The position numbers and the translations under genes were made by a program. The notes under the pieces are model-generated. The model had not been told where the DNA came from, searched no databases, and saw only the letters and a program-made list of their open reading frames with translations. DNA of 64,000 nucleotides from Corallincola platygyrae. Its GTDB lineage: Bacteria; Pseudomonadota; Gammaproteobacteria; Enterobacterales; Neiellaceae. The stretch lies in assembly GCF_039544265.1 (NCBI RefSeq), contig NZ_BAABLI010000008.1, positions 541,135 through 605,134 of the forward strand. Reading direction: 5' to 3'. Shown one piece after another: positions 44,008 to 51,836 of this stretch; the first letter of the stretch is position 1; the number at the start of each line of letters is the position of its first letter.

Positions 44008-44094
44008 TGGTGCAGATGGGGAGACTTGAACTCCCACGCCCGTGAAGGCACTAGCACCTGAAGCTAGCGTGTCTACCAATTCCACCACATCTGC
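44008..44094 (-). tRNA. tRNA-Leu (anticodon CAG)
   Basis: An 87-nt tRNA with acceptor GCAGATG pairing with CATCTGC, an encoded CCA, a long variable arm typical of class II tRNAs, and anticodon loop TTCAGGT between CTAGC and GCTAG. It is three bases downstream of tRNA-Phe in the same transcript. It decodes CUG. Confidence 0.97.
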
Positions 44095-44097
44095 AAG

Positions 44098-44173
44098 TGG
44101 TGCCCAGACCCGGAATCGAACCAGGGACACGGGGATTTTCAATCCCCTGCTCTACCAACTGAGCTATCTGGGC
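44098..44173 (-). tRNA. tRNA-Phe (anticodon GAA)
   Basis: A 76-nt cloverleaf with acceptor GCCCAGA/TCTGGGC, encoded CCA, anticodon stem GGGGA/TCCCC and loop TTGAAAA giving GAA, and TTCGATT in the T loop. It is the first gene of a Phe-Leu tRNA transcript. Confidence 0.97.
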
Positions 44174-44221
44174 TTTACCTAAGCGAACACAATTGGTTGT
44201 GCTTCGCGGTAAGTGGGGCGC

Positions 44222-44250
44222 ATTAAATAGATCTGCGGCCTGAATGTCAA
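44222..44250 (-). promoter_or_regulatory. Sigma-70 promoter for tRNA-Phe/Leu
   Basis: Consensus -35 TTGACA (44245-44250) and -10 TTTAAT (44222-44227) lie 17 bp apart on the minus strand. They are followed by a GC-rich GCGCCCC discriminator as seen in stringently controlled stable-RNA promoters. The tRNA 5' end is about 50 bp downstream. Confidence 0.85.
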
Positions 44251-44420
44251 GCCTGATCTGAAGAAGTTTTTATCGTTTGTATAAGGTTTGTTCAAAACAG
44301 ACCATTTAGCGCTTTATTTAGACAATTTCGACGCTATCAGATTAGGTGAGTTGTGATTACGTTGGGAGTATCGGGAGCAAGGTGGTGTGACAAAGTGATT
44401 GGTTAGAGTGCTAGAACGAA

Positions 44421-44448
44421 AAAAGCCCAGTTCTTGCGAACTGGGCTT
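44421..44448 (-). terminator. Terminator after tRNA-Thr
   Basis: Arms AAGCCCAGTTC and GAACTGGGCTT pair perfectly around TTGC, with A/T tracts on both sides. Confidence 0.9.
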
Positions 44449-44459
44449 TTCCCTTAATT

Positions 44460-44535
<76 letters not shown>

Positions 44536-44589
44536 GGTGTTAGTAAGGCATCAACGTTGCCGTTGACATCTCCCTCACCACGGCGCGAG

Positions 44590-44618
44590 ATATTACGTAT
44601 CTGACCGGGGTGTGTCAA
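44590..44618 (-). promoter_or_regulatory. Sigma-70 promoter for tRNA-Thr
   Basis: Minus-strand -35 TTGACA (44613-44618) and -10 TAATAT (44590-44595), spaced 17 bp, with a GC-rich discriminator (CTCGCGCC) downstream, about 55 bp before the tRNA 5' end. Confidence 0.85.
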
Positions 44619-44701
44619 CGCCTGATCTACGACTTTTTTACCAAAAAATGTCAGCCGTAGAAAAAATGTCCAATTTGAACAACAGATAGGCGCTTTTATG
44701 A

Positions 44702-45823
44702 TCAAGACTCATCAAACAAGATAACCGAGCGAATGCTTTTACCTTCATGCATTAGGTCAAACGCTTTATTGATGTGTTCCAGCGGCATGGTGTGGGTCAC
44801 AAACATATCTAGTGGTATCACGCCGCTCAGGTAACGTTCGACATAGTCCGGCAATTCCGAACGGCCTTTAACACCACCAAAGGCAGATCCTCGCCAAACG
44901 CGCCCCGTGACTAGCTGGAAGGGCCTGGTGGAGATCTCCTGGCCAGCGCCTGCGACACCAATAATCACGGACTCGCCCCAACCTTTGTGACAGCACTCCA
45001 GTGCTGAACGCATCAGATCAACATTGCCGATACACTCAAAAGAGAAGTCGACACCGCCATCTGTCATATCTACCAGCACTTCTTGAATGGACGCGGCATG
45101 GTCTTTGGGGTTTACAAACTCTGTGGCACCAAGCTGTTTCGCTAAATCAAATTTATCCGGGTTGATATCAATGGCGATGATTCGACCCGCACCTGCCAAT
45201 TGTGCCCCCAATATTACTGAGAGACCTATGCCTCCCAAGCCAAATACCGCCACGGTATCACCAGCCTGAACTTTGGCTGTGTTCAATACCGCACCGATAC
45301 CTGTGGTAACACCGCAGCCAAGCAGGCAGGCTTTATCAAGCGGTGCAATCGGATTTATTTTGGCCAGGGCTATTTCGGGGACAACCGTGTATTCGCTGAA
45401 AGTGGACGTGCCCATGTAGTGGTAGATCGGCTCGCCATCGAGACTAAAGCGCGTTGTACCATCCGGCATTAAGCCCTGCCCCTGGGTCGACCGTATCGCC
45501 TGACAAAGGTTCGTTTTGCCTGAAAGGCAGAATTTGCACTTGCCGCACTCGGGTGTATATAAAGGAATAACATGATCCCCAGGTTTAACGCTGGTGACCT
45601 CAGGGCCCACCTCTTCGACGATAGCGCCGCCTTCGTGTCCTAGTATCGCAGGGAATATTCCCTCTGGATCGTCACCTGACAAAGTGAAAGCATCGGTATG
45701 GCAGACACCGGATGCCACAATTCTAAGTAACACTTCGCCTTTTTTGGGAGGTGCAACCTGCACGGTTTCTATACTTAGTGGCGCACCTGCTTTCCAGGCC
45801 ACGGCAGCGCGAGCGTTGATCAT
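44702..45823 (-). CDS. frmA: S-(hydroxymethyl)glutathione dehydrogenase / class III alcohol dehydrogenase
   Basis: A 373-residue zinc enzyme that oxidises S-hydroxymethylglutathione (formaldehyde detoxification) and reduces S-nitrosoglutathione. Catalytic zinc ligands are in GVCHTDAF and GHEGG, with another Cys in GCGVTTGIGAV. The structural zinc site is in PECGKCKFCLSGKTNLC, and the NAD motif is FGLGGIGLSVI. The formaldehyde-pathway partner frmB/fghA is not adjacent, since tRNA genes lie downstream. Its presence argues that this organism uses glutathione. Confidence 0.94.
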   Translation of the reverse strand: MINARAAVAWKAGAPLSIETVQVAPPKKGEVLLRIVASGVCHTDAFTLSGDDPEGIFPAILGHEGGAIVEEVGPEVTSVKPGDHVIPLYTPECGKCKFCLSGKTNLCQAIRSTQGQGLMPDGTTRFSLDGEPIYHYMGTSTFSEYTVVPEIALAKINPIAPLDKACLLGCGVTTGIGAVLNTAKVQAGDTVAVFGLGGIGLSVILGAQLAGAGRIIAIDINPDKFDLAKQLGATEFVNPKDHAASIQEVLVDMTDGGVDFSFECIGNVDLMRSALECCHKGWGESVIIGVAGAGQEISTRPFQLVTGRVWRGSAFGGVKGRSELPDYVERYLSGVIPLDMFVTHTMPLEHINKAFDLMHEGKSIRSVILFDES

Positions 45824-46041
45824 TGAGGTTATCCTCGAGAGGTTGAGTCATCGACTTAACCATAGATCTGCTTTGCTGATTTGGCGAAAACTAACAATTA
45901 TTCAGGTCAGAAACAGTGCGACCGTGAACTCTTTGTTATAGTCGGCTATCTGCTTGATATTCAGGGAACTGAGTCAGGCATTGGGTGACTAATAATCGAA
46001 TATATGATCGCTGACCCGGCGGCAACCAGAGAGAATAAAAC

Positions 46042-47166
46042 ATGAAGATCTCCAGTCAGTTTGATGGCGGAAGTATTGAGGTAGTGAGCTGCGAATCGCC
46101 AGACAATATCCAGGTTAAAATTCCGAAAGACAATCAATCCGAGTTTTATCAGTGGTTTTACTTCCGTTTGTCAGGTGTCGAAGAGCAGGCCTGCACGATC
46201 AAGTTTCTCGATTTGGAAAAATCAGCTTATCCGGCAGGTTGGAAGGATTACCGCGCAGTTGCTTCCTACGACCGTGAACATTGGTTCCGCGTACCAACAG
46301 AGTTTGATGGCGACACCCTGACCATCACGCACACGCCAGGTCTGAATTCGGTTTATTACGCTTATTTTGCGCCGTATTCCACCGAGCGCGTGTCGGACTT
46401 TATTGCCAGTCTGCAGCATTCTCCGCTGGTTGATACTCAGGTATTGGGTGAAACCCTGGACGGTCAGGATATGGATCTGCTGACCATAGGCGAGCCGGGC
46501 GAAGGCAAAAAAGTATGCTGGGTGATTGGACGTCAACACCCGGGCGAGACTATGGCTTCATGGTGGATGGAAGGTTTTCTGGAGCGCTTGTTAGATGATT
46601 CCGACCCTATTTCTCGTGAAGCTTTGGCCAAAGCGGTTTTCTATGTGGTGCCGAATATGAACCCGGATGGCAGTCGTCGTGGTCACCTTCGTACCAACGC
46701 CTGCGGTGCCAACCTTAACCGTGAGTGGCAGACCCCTTCGATGGAACGCAGCCCGGAAGTTTTCGTGGTCAGAGAAAAGATGCAGCAAACTGGCGTCGAT
46801 TTCTGTCTAGATGTCCATGGTGATGAAGCCCTGCCATACAATTTTATTGCTGGTGCAGAAGGTAACCCAAGTTGGAGCGAGCGACAGGCCGATCTGCAGA
46901 AGCAGTTTACCGATGCTTTGAAAATTGCATCGCCTGACTTCCAAACTGAATACGGCTACCCGCTGGATGCACCGGGTGAAGCCAATATGACGGTGTGCAC
47001 CAACTATATGGCAGATGCGTTTGATTGTTTAGCCATGACGCTGGAAATGCCATTCAAAGATACGGTCGACTCTCCCGATGAGGAAGAGGGCTGGTCCCCT
47101 GATCGTTGTCGCAGATTGGGTGAAGCCAATCTCAATGCCATACTGAGTGTGATCCCGAACTTATAG
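46042..47166 (+). CDS. M14-family cytosolic carboxypeptidase (CCP-like)
   Basis: A 374-residue zinc carboxypeptidase with the N-terminal beta-sandwich characteristic of cytosolic carboxypeptidases (about 1-120, FYQWFYFRLSG). The catalytic domain follows, with zinc ligands H166 and E169 (GRQHPGETMAS) and H259 (LDVHGDE). NPDG/NLNREW and catalytic Glu in TLEMPFKD are also present. Eukaryotic relatives trim tubulin tails; bacterial substrates are unknown. A DUF4136 lipoprotein gene follows after 14 bp. Confidence 0.9.
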   Translation: MKISSQFDGGSIEVVSCESPDNIQVKIPKDNQSEFYQWFYFRLSGVEEQACTIKFLDLEKSAYPAGWKDYRAVASYDREHWFRVPTEFDGDTLTITHTPGLNSVYYAYFAPYSTERVSDFIASLQHSPLVDTQVLGETLDGQDMDLLTIGEPGEGKKVCWVIGRQHPGETMASWWMEGFLERLLDDSDPISREALAKAVFYVVPNMNPDGSRRGHLRTNACGANLNREWQTPSMERSPEVFVVREKMQQTGVDFCLDVHGDEALPYNFIAGAEGNPSWSERQADLQKQFTDALKIASPDFQTEYGYPLDAPGEANMTVCTNYMADAFDCLAMTLEMPFKDTVDSPDEEEGWSPDRCRRLGEANLNAILSVIPNL

Positions 47167-47180
47167 AAGTAGGAGACGAT

Positions 47181-47753
47181 ATGCGTGGAAAAGGAGATGC
47201 TATTCGCTGTTTGAGGTTGCTGGCTGTGGCGCTGATGAGTGTCAGCTTGTTTGCATGTGCCAGTAAACCCAAGACCGATGTCGATTATGACACCAGCTAT
47301 GACTTTCTGGCGATAAAGACCTATGCCTGGTTAGAGCAGCCGCCCGAAGCCGCGCAAACGACCAGTCTGCATGCTGTGCGGGTGAAAGAAGCGGTTGATG
47401 AAGAGTTGAATCGACGCGGTATGCAAGTGGTTGATGCCGAAAGCGCCGATGTGCTGGTGGCCTATCACTTGGTGGTGGATACCAAGTACAACGTTGACAA
47501 CTACTACAACCAATGGGGTTACCGTGGTTACCATCGCAGTCGGACGACTGGATTTGGTATGAGTACTACGTCACGCGTTCGCGAATATAAAGTGGGCACT
47601 ATACTGGTAGATCTTATCGACCCAAAACAGAAACAGGTGATCTGGCGCGGCTCGGTGAGCAGTCGATTGAAAAAGAATGTCACACCGGAAGAACGTGATG
47701 TTTTGATTCGACAGTCGGTGGCAGATTTGATGGCGCCTTATCCGCCGTTGTAG
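47181..47753 (+). CDS. DUF4136 lipoprotein
   Basis: A 190-residue envelope lipoprotein (LLAVALMSVSLFACASKPKTDVDYD, lipid Cys about 26). It has the DUF4136 pattern DYDTSYDFLAIKTYAWLEQPP and ADVLVAYHLVVDTKYNVDNYYNQWGY, then GTILVDLIDPKQKQVIWRGSVSSRL. The family has no defined function; members are thought to be outer-membrane associated. AGGAG lies five bases before the ATG. It is likely co-transcribed with the carboxypeptidase gene. Confidence 0.88.
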   Translation: MRGKGDAIRCLRLLAVALMSVSLFACASKPKTDVDYDTSYDFLAIKTYAWLEQPPEAAQTTSLHAVRVKEAVDEELNRRGMQVVDAESADVLVAYHLVVDTKYNVDNYYNQWGYRGYHRSRTTGFGMSTTSRVREYKVGTILVDLIDPKQKQVIWRGSVSSRLKKNVTPEERDVLIRQSVADLMAPYPPL

Positions 47754-47778
47754 CTGTTGTTACTTTGCTTCTTTCTAT

Positions 47779-47803
47779 AAAGCCCTCTATTGAGGGCTTT
47801 TTT
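47779..47803 (+). terminator. Terminator after the DUF4136 gene; left copy of a direct repeat
   Basis: Arms AAAGCCCTC and GAGGGCTTT around TATT, then a T run. The same 22 bases recur at 48426-48447. Confidence 0.9.
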
Positions 47804-47889
47804 ATTCTGTATAGAGCGAAACTTTTGGCAAATACGCTTTTGGGCGAATCAGCCTCATATCAATAATAAACTTCTACACTCGCGCCCAA

Positions 47890-47921
47890 GTTAGGGAGCG
47901 AATGCGCCTTCGCTCCCTAAC
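47890..47921. repeat. Perfect 13-bp inverted repeat
   Basis: Arms GTTAGGGAGCGAA and TTCGCTCCCTAAC around TGCGCC. No T run follows, so it is not a standard terminator. It is the first hairpin of the structured region. Confidence 0.8.
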
Positions 47922-47985
47922 AACCCTCGCGCGCCCCAACTATGTGCTAATCCTTCGCTCTCACCAGCGTCTCAGCTATCGGAAT

Positions 47986-48251
47986 AGGGTCTGGTAACCT
48001 TTGGCGAATGAGTTTTGTTCGAACGAAACGCACAGTTGAGCAAAGAATGAGTTGTGTAGCTTAGTGATCTAAGCAAGTAACGAATGACGCAGCGAAAGTG
48101 CGTTTCGACGAACCCTTCGGGCAGCTTTAGTTGGGGATTGATTCTGCGTTATAGACTGTTCATTGAGGTCCACTCAACTTCACAGACTCTGCCTTGACTC
48201 AATCCCCCAACTAATAGCTGCAAAATCACCCGCTAAAGGTCACCAGACCCT
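47986..48251. repeat. Long-range inverted repeat closing a multi-hairpin domain
   Basis: AGGGTCTGGTAACCTTTGGCG at 47986 faces CGCTAAAGGTCACCAGACCCT at 48231, differing from full complementarity at two positions (one a G-U wobble in plus-strand RNA). Inside are an approximately 15-bp stem (48017-48033 with 48098-48113) and an approximately 20-bp stem (48121-48141 with 48199-48221). The second stem contains a small TTGAG/CTCAA loop at 48163-48177. Confidence 0.7.
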
Positions 48252-48277
48252 GCTAAACATCTCTGTTTAACGAGCCT

Positions 48278-48301
48278 AAGATGGGCATCCTTGCCCATCT
48301 T
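48278..48301. repeat. Perfect 10-bp inverted repeat
   Basis: Arms AAGATGGGCA and TGCCCATCTT around a TCCT loop, within the structured gene-free region. Confidence 0.8.
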
Positions 48302-48425
48302 CACGCTGATACTTGGTTTCGCTGCGGGCCCATAGAAGGGGGTTAACCCAGGCGAGGCCTGCGTTGGCTATGGGGCCATGGATAAATAGCACTTCTGGAG
48401 GTTGTTAAAGAATAGAAGCTAAAGG

Positions 48426-48447
48426 AAAGCCCTCTATTGAGGGCTTT
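48426..48447. terminator. Second copy of the AAAGCCCTC terminator hairpin
   Basis: Identical 22 bases to 47779-47800. It could end a plus-strand RNA from the structured region and also serves as the hairpin after the minus-strand gene at 48457. Confidence 0.8.
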
Positions 48448-48456
48448 CTTATCTTA

Positions 48457-49227
48457 CTACCGCCCGCCTGGCACCCCACCAATGTAACGCTGCAAGATAC
48501 GCTCTATTTCGCCACGTTTTGCTAGCTCGTCCAATAACATGGCTAAACGCTTGGGTTCGTGGTTGGATTTAGCTGAAAATACGCAGTGAATTTCGTGCTC
48601 AGAAATCTTGAGAGGATGGGTTTTAAACAGTGTTTTGCCTGAGGCGTGCTGCAGGTAACTGGTGGTGATGTTGTCTGCAATCACAAAGTCCAGGCGTTCT
48701 TGGCTTAGAGCGTCAAAATTCTCAGCGTGAGCCGCTGCGTTAGATAGTTGAACGTTGTGAGTGTCAATCAGTGCGTTCAATAACGGATAATGAAAACCGC
48801 GAATACTCCCGAGTCTCATTAGCTGAAGATCACCCACTTCGTTAACTTCTCGCTTGTCTTCGATGCGGCCATACAGTCTGTCTTGCTCTGAAAATAGTGG
48901 ACCTGACCAGACAAATTGGTCTGGACTATCAAACCAAGCTGGATTGGCAATACAGCTCATATCAACCTCACCTTGGTGCAGGTGATCGCTCAGTCTGACT
49001 CTGGGGGTTTCCTGAAAAACTACGGGCAGTGCTGCATCGTTACCCAAGGCAACAGCAATATCGTGAATGATCCCTTTTTCCAGCGTACCGCCAGAGATGA
49101 AGGCATAGGGGGGGGCGTTATGGTAGCCGAAACCGACTTTGAGTGGCGCCTGTCCTGCCTGGGCAATAGACAAAGTCGGTACAAATAGTAGCGCGATGAA
49201 ACTGGAAGCCAGAAGCCAAGATTTCAC
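48457..49227 (-). CDS. Periplasmic solute-binding protein (family 3-like)
   Basis: A 256-residue exported protein with a signal peptide (ASSFIALLFVPTLSIAQA) and a bacterial family 3 binding fold: PLKVGFGYHNAPPYAFI, KGIIHDIAVALGND, VDMSCIANPAWFDSPDQFVWSGPLF, and a C-terminal LDFVIADNITTSYL. No permease or ATPase gene is adjacent. It may be an orphan sensor-type binding protein rather than part of a transporter. Ligand unknown. Confidence 0.8.
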   Translation of the reverse strand: MKSWLLASSFIALLFVPTLSIAQAGQAPLKVGFGYHNAPPYAFISGGTLEKGIIHDIAVALGNDAALPVVFQETPRVRLSDHLHQGEVDMSCIANPAWFDSPDQFVWSGPLFSEQDRLYGRIEDKREVNEVGDLQLMRLGSIRGFHYPLLNALIDTHNVQLSNAAAHAENFDALSQERLDFVIADNITTSYLQHASGKTLFKTHPLKISEHEIHCVFSAKSNHEPKRLAMLLDELAKRGEIERILQRYIGGVPGGR

Positions 49228-49275
49228 TACATATCCCTCTGTTGCAATCTTGTTAACAGTAACACTATGACAAGC

Positions 49276-49890
49276 TTACTCTTGTCCTTGCTCTTTTTCG
49301 AGTGCTTTACTCAATGCTGGGCGAGCGCTACAACGCTTTCTGTAAAGCGCTAATTTAGGGGGTAATGTTTGCTGTGATTTTAAGGCCCAATTCAAGGTAT
49401 GGGTCAGTAGGATATCGGCAACGGTGAATTGCTCTCCCAACAGGTATTCATTGTCGCCTAACCACTGTTCTGCCACGGCCACAGCCTTTTCGAACTCCCA
49501 GGCTGCTACGTCACGGACACTCTCCTGGCGCATATCTTCTGGCAACGCAAAAGAGTGTTTTGCCATGGTCCAAAGCGGTTGTTCAATTTCGTTAGTGATA
49601 TAGGTAACCCACTGGTGGTGTTTTCCTGACTCAGGAGAACCTGATTCTGGTAACAATTTTCCTGCTTTTTCAGCGAGGTACATACAGATGGCCGCCGACT
49701 CTGTGAGAACCAAGTCATCATCTTTCAAGGCTGGGATCTTGGCGAACGGATTGATTGCCAAAAACTCTGCTTGTTTGTGCTCGCCCTTGCGCAGGTCAAC
49801 CAGCTGATACTGCCAGGGGAATTCCAGTTCTTCTAACGTCCATGACACGCGAAGAGAACGGGTGCGGGGAAAGCCGTACAGAGTGATCAT
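49276..49890 (-). CDS. Glutathione S-transferase family protein
   Basis: A 204-residue cytosolic protein with an N-terminal thioredoxin-like domain (MITLYGFPRTRSLRVSWTLEELEFPWQYQLVDL), the glutathione-binding segment KIPALKDDDLVLTESAAICMYLAEKAG (about 52-78), and a helical C-terminal domain with FTVADILLTHTL. The substrate is not assignable. Together with frmA it supports a glutathione-based thiol metabolism. Confidence 0.92.
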   Translation of the reverse strand: MITLYGFPRTRSLRVSWTLEELEFPWQYQLVDLRKGEHKQAEFLAINPFAKIPALKDDDLVLTESAAICMYLAEKAGKLLPESGSPESGKHHQWVTYITNEIEQPLWTMAKHSFALPEDMRQESVRDVAAWEFEKAVAVAEQWLGDNEYLLGEQFTVADILLTHTLNWALKSQQTLPPKLALYRKRCSARPALSKALEKEQGQE

Positions 49891-50013
49891 GTTATCTGTC
49901 CTTTGAATCGGTTTTTAATCTACAGGGGTCAATGAATGCCCATCGGTGTGTTGTAATTACCAAGCTAGTTAGCCAAAGTAAGTCGAAAACCTCGCTAACG
50001 CTATGAATTATTA

Positions 50014-50856
50014 ATGATGAAGCTGCTATCGATACGCCAACAATTGTATGAAATTGTGTTCGGTACTGAGACCAAGGCTGGCCGCTACTATGATATCTGC
50101 CTGATAGTTGCCATCCTACTCAGTGTGGTTGTGGTGATTATCGATTCGATTGAAGGTTTCTCTCACCAGACCGAAACGGCCCTGCTCCTGTTGGAGTGGG
50201 GATTCACCCTCCTGTTCACTTTTGAATATCTACTTCGTCTGTGGATCTCACCAAAGCCGCTTGCTTACGCACGATCATTTTTCGGTGTCGTGGATCTGCT
50301 TGCCGTTTTGCCCAGCTATCTGGCCCTTTTAGTCACCGGCGGTCAGTATCTTTTGATTGTTCGTATTTTCCGTGTGTTAAGAATATTTCGGGTGTTGAAG
50401 TTGGTTCGTTACCTGGGCGAAGCCAATATTTTAATGCGCTCAATCATTCAGTCCCGACGCAAGATCCTGGTGTTTTTCCTATCGGTGGGCATATTAATTA
50501 CCCTGTTTGGTGCTCTGATGTATGCCATTGAAGGACCCGAGAACGGCTTTACCAGTATTCCGTTGTCCATCTACTGGGCGGTGGTGACGTTAACGACGGT
50601 AGGTTATGGCGACATCGCCCCGCAAACGCCCATGGGTCAGGCGATAGCAGCGTTAGTGATGCTGACTGGTTATTCGATATTGGCCGTGCCGACCGGTATT
50701 GTGACTGCTGAACTCTCCACCGAGATGATGCGTCAACGCAGTTTAACCCGTTGCCAGCAATGTGAACGAGGCAACCATGAGGCAGACGCCGAGTTCTGCA
50801 AGTACTGCGGCACAGAATTACCAGAGCCTCTGATCAAAGACCCGTCTTTGTCGTGA
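50014..50856 (+). CDS. Six-helix voltage-gated-type potassium channel with C-terminal zinc ribbon
   Basis: A 280-residue inner-membrane channel. S1-S3 cover about 27-107. S4 has regularly spaced arginines (RIFRVLRIFRVLKLVRYL, 117-134), then the pore loop with the K+ selectivity filter TTVGYGD (194-200) and S6 (about 208-232). The cytosolic tail ends in a zinc ribbon, C247/C250 and C262/C265, in place of an RCK domain. Tandem ATGs occur at 50014 and 50017. A lipoprotein gene follows 56 bp downstream. Confidence 0.92.
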   Translation: MMKLLSIRQQLYEIVFGTETKAGRYYDICLIVAILLSVVVVIIDSIEGFSHQTETALLLLEWGFTLLFTFEYLLRLWISPKPLAYARSFFGVVDLLAVLPSYLALLVTGGQYLLIVRIFRVLRIFRVLKLVRYLGEANILMRSIIQSRRKILVFFLSVGILITLFGALMYAIEGPENGFTSIPLSIYWAVVTLTTVGYGDIAPQTPMGQAIAALVMLTGYSILAVPTGIVTAELSTEMMRQRSLTRCQQCERGNHEADAEFCKYCGTELPEPLIKDPSLS

Positions 50857-50912
50857 TAGCGGCAGTGCCTGATTTTGCGGATAGATAAGTAAGAAAACAA
50901 ATAAGCGAGCAA

Positions 50913-51692
50913 GTGAGAAATCGGATTGTGAATCATTTTATAAAACTAGGATTGATAGCGGCGCTATTTTCCGGTTTAGCCGGATGTGAAAAATCTCCCT
51001 CTAAGGTCTTTCTAACCCCCGCAGGGGAAGAGGGGCCAACGGCCAGTCAGATGATAGAAAAAACGCTGTTGGCCGCAATGGCAAGAGAGGAGGCATATGT
51101 TCCGCAATTGAAGATCGCCACCTTGCAGGATGCTCAAGTAAAAGACAGGGATCTGGGGCATTTCAGAGCCAAGATCCTCAATCACTATCAAAATGGTGCA
51201 GAAGCCCACCTGGCTGGCAAAGTGGAGCTGACGCGCTGCGGCAACATTGCCGACCTGAAAACTCTGCATGGTAAACAGCAAGTGCGTTACAGCGCTTATG
51301 CTTGTTTTGCTGACAGCCCTAACGTTGCCAGTTGGGTGTATACCATGTCGGCTGAGTACCTGAGTCCCCAAGGCGAGGTGCTCGCAATTGAAGTGTTGGG
51401 GGCGCCAGGAAGAGCCCAGAACAAAGCTGACCTTGATGGAAAAGTGGCATGGTTCAATGAGCTGGTAGAAGCGCGAGTTGCCTTTATTGGTAAACATTTG
51501 CAACAGGTCGATCCATCTGCGCTTGACCTTCCCCTTGAGTCTGCCAGGTTAGTGGTCACCGATTTGGCCAAGACCCATGTGGCCTTTTATGGCTACGCTG
51601 AAAAGCCCGGCTATCTCTCGTTAGGCACAATCCGGTGTGAAAATGATGCTTGTGAATACGCATCGCCACTGCAGGAGGAAGGACAGCTATAA
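50913..51692 (+). CDS. Hypothetical lipoprotein downstream of the channel
   Basis: A 259-residue lipoprotein (LGLIAALFSGLAGCEKSPSK, lipid Cys about 25) starting with GTG. The mature part has conserved-looking cysteines in VELTRCGNIADL, SAYACFADSP and IRCENDACEYA. No family is recognised. The ribosome binding site is weak. Co-transcription with the channel gene is likely from direction and spacing. Confidence 0.65.
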   Translation: MRNRIVNHFIKLGLIAALFSGLAGCEKSPSKVFLTPAGEEGPTASQMIEKTLLAAMAREEAYVPQLKIATLQDAQVKDRDLGHFRAKILNHYQNGAEAHLAGKVELTRCGNIADLKTLHGKQQVRYSAYACFADSPNVASWVYTMSAEYLSPQGEVLAIEVLGAPGRAQNKADLDGKVAWFNELVEARVAFIGKHLQQVDPSALDLPLESARLVVTDLAKTHVAFYGYAEKPGYLSLGTIRCENDACEYASPLQEEGQL

Positions 51693-51836
51693 AGGCAGTT
51701 TCAAGGACTCTGAATTTAGGATCTGAACCGTACACAATAAACAATAAGCCTATAGCTGATCGATATAAGTATTTGCTAAATAGCTGTGGTGACAGTGCCG
51801 ATAACCTATATGAGTTACTACCGGCACTGATCGTCT

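Larger units (their letters stand above)
47754..48456. other. Gene-free 700-bp region packed with nested inverted repeats (candidate structured RNA or small mobile element)
   Basis: No open frame of 60 codons on either strand. It holds a perfect 13-bp hairpin at 47890-47921 and a long pair 47986-48006/48231-48251 (19 of 21 complementary). That pair encloses two further hairpins, 48017-48033/48098-48113 and 48121-48141/48199-48221. Downstream are a perfect 10-bp hairpin (48278-48301) and a branched one (48326-48377). The layout is a multi-branch fold bounded by two identical terminators. Identity unknown. Confidence 0.55.

Noticed and set aside
47890..47921. Integron attC site
   Set aside because: The GTTAGGG...CCCTAAC order is the reverse of attC core orientation, and no integrase or cassette is nearby.
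47986..48251. Group II intron remnant
   Set aside because: GTGCG occurs by chance but no domain V hairpin or reverse transcriptase is seen.
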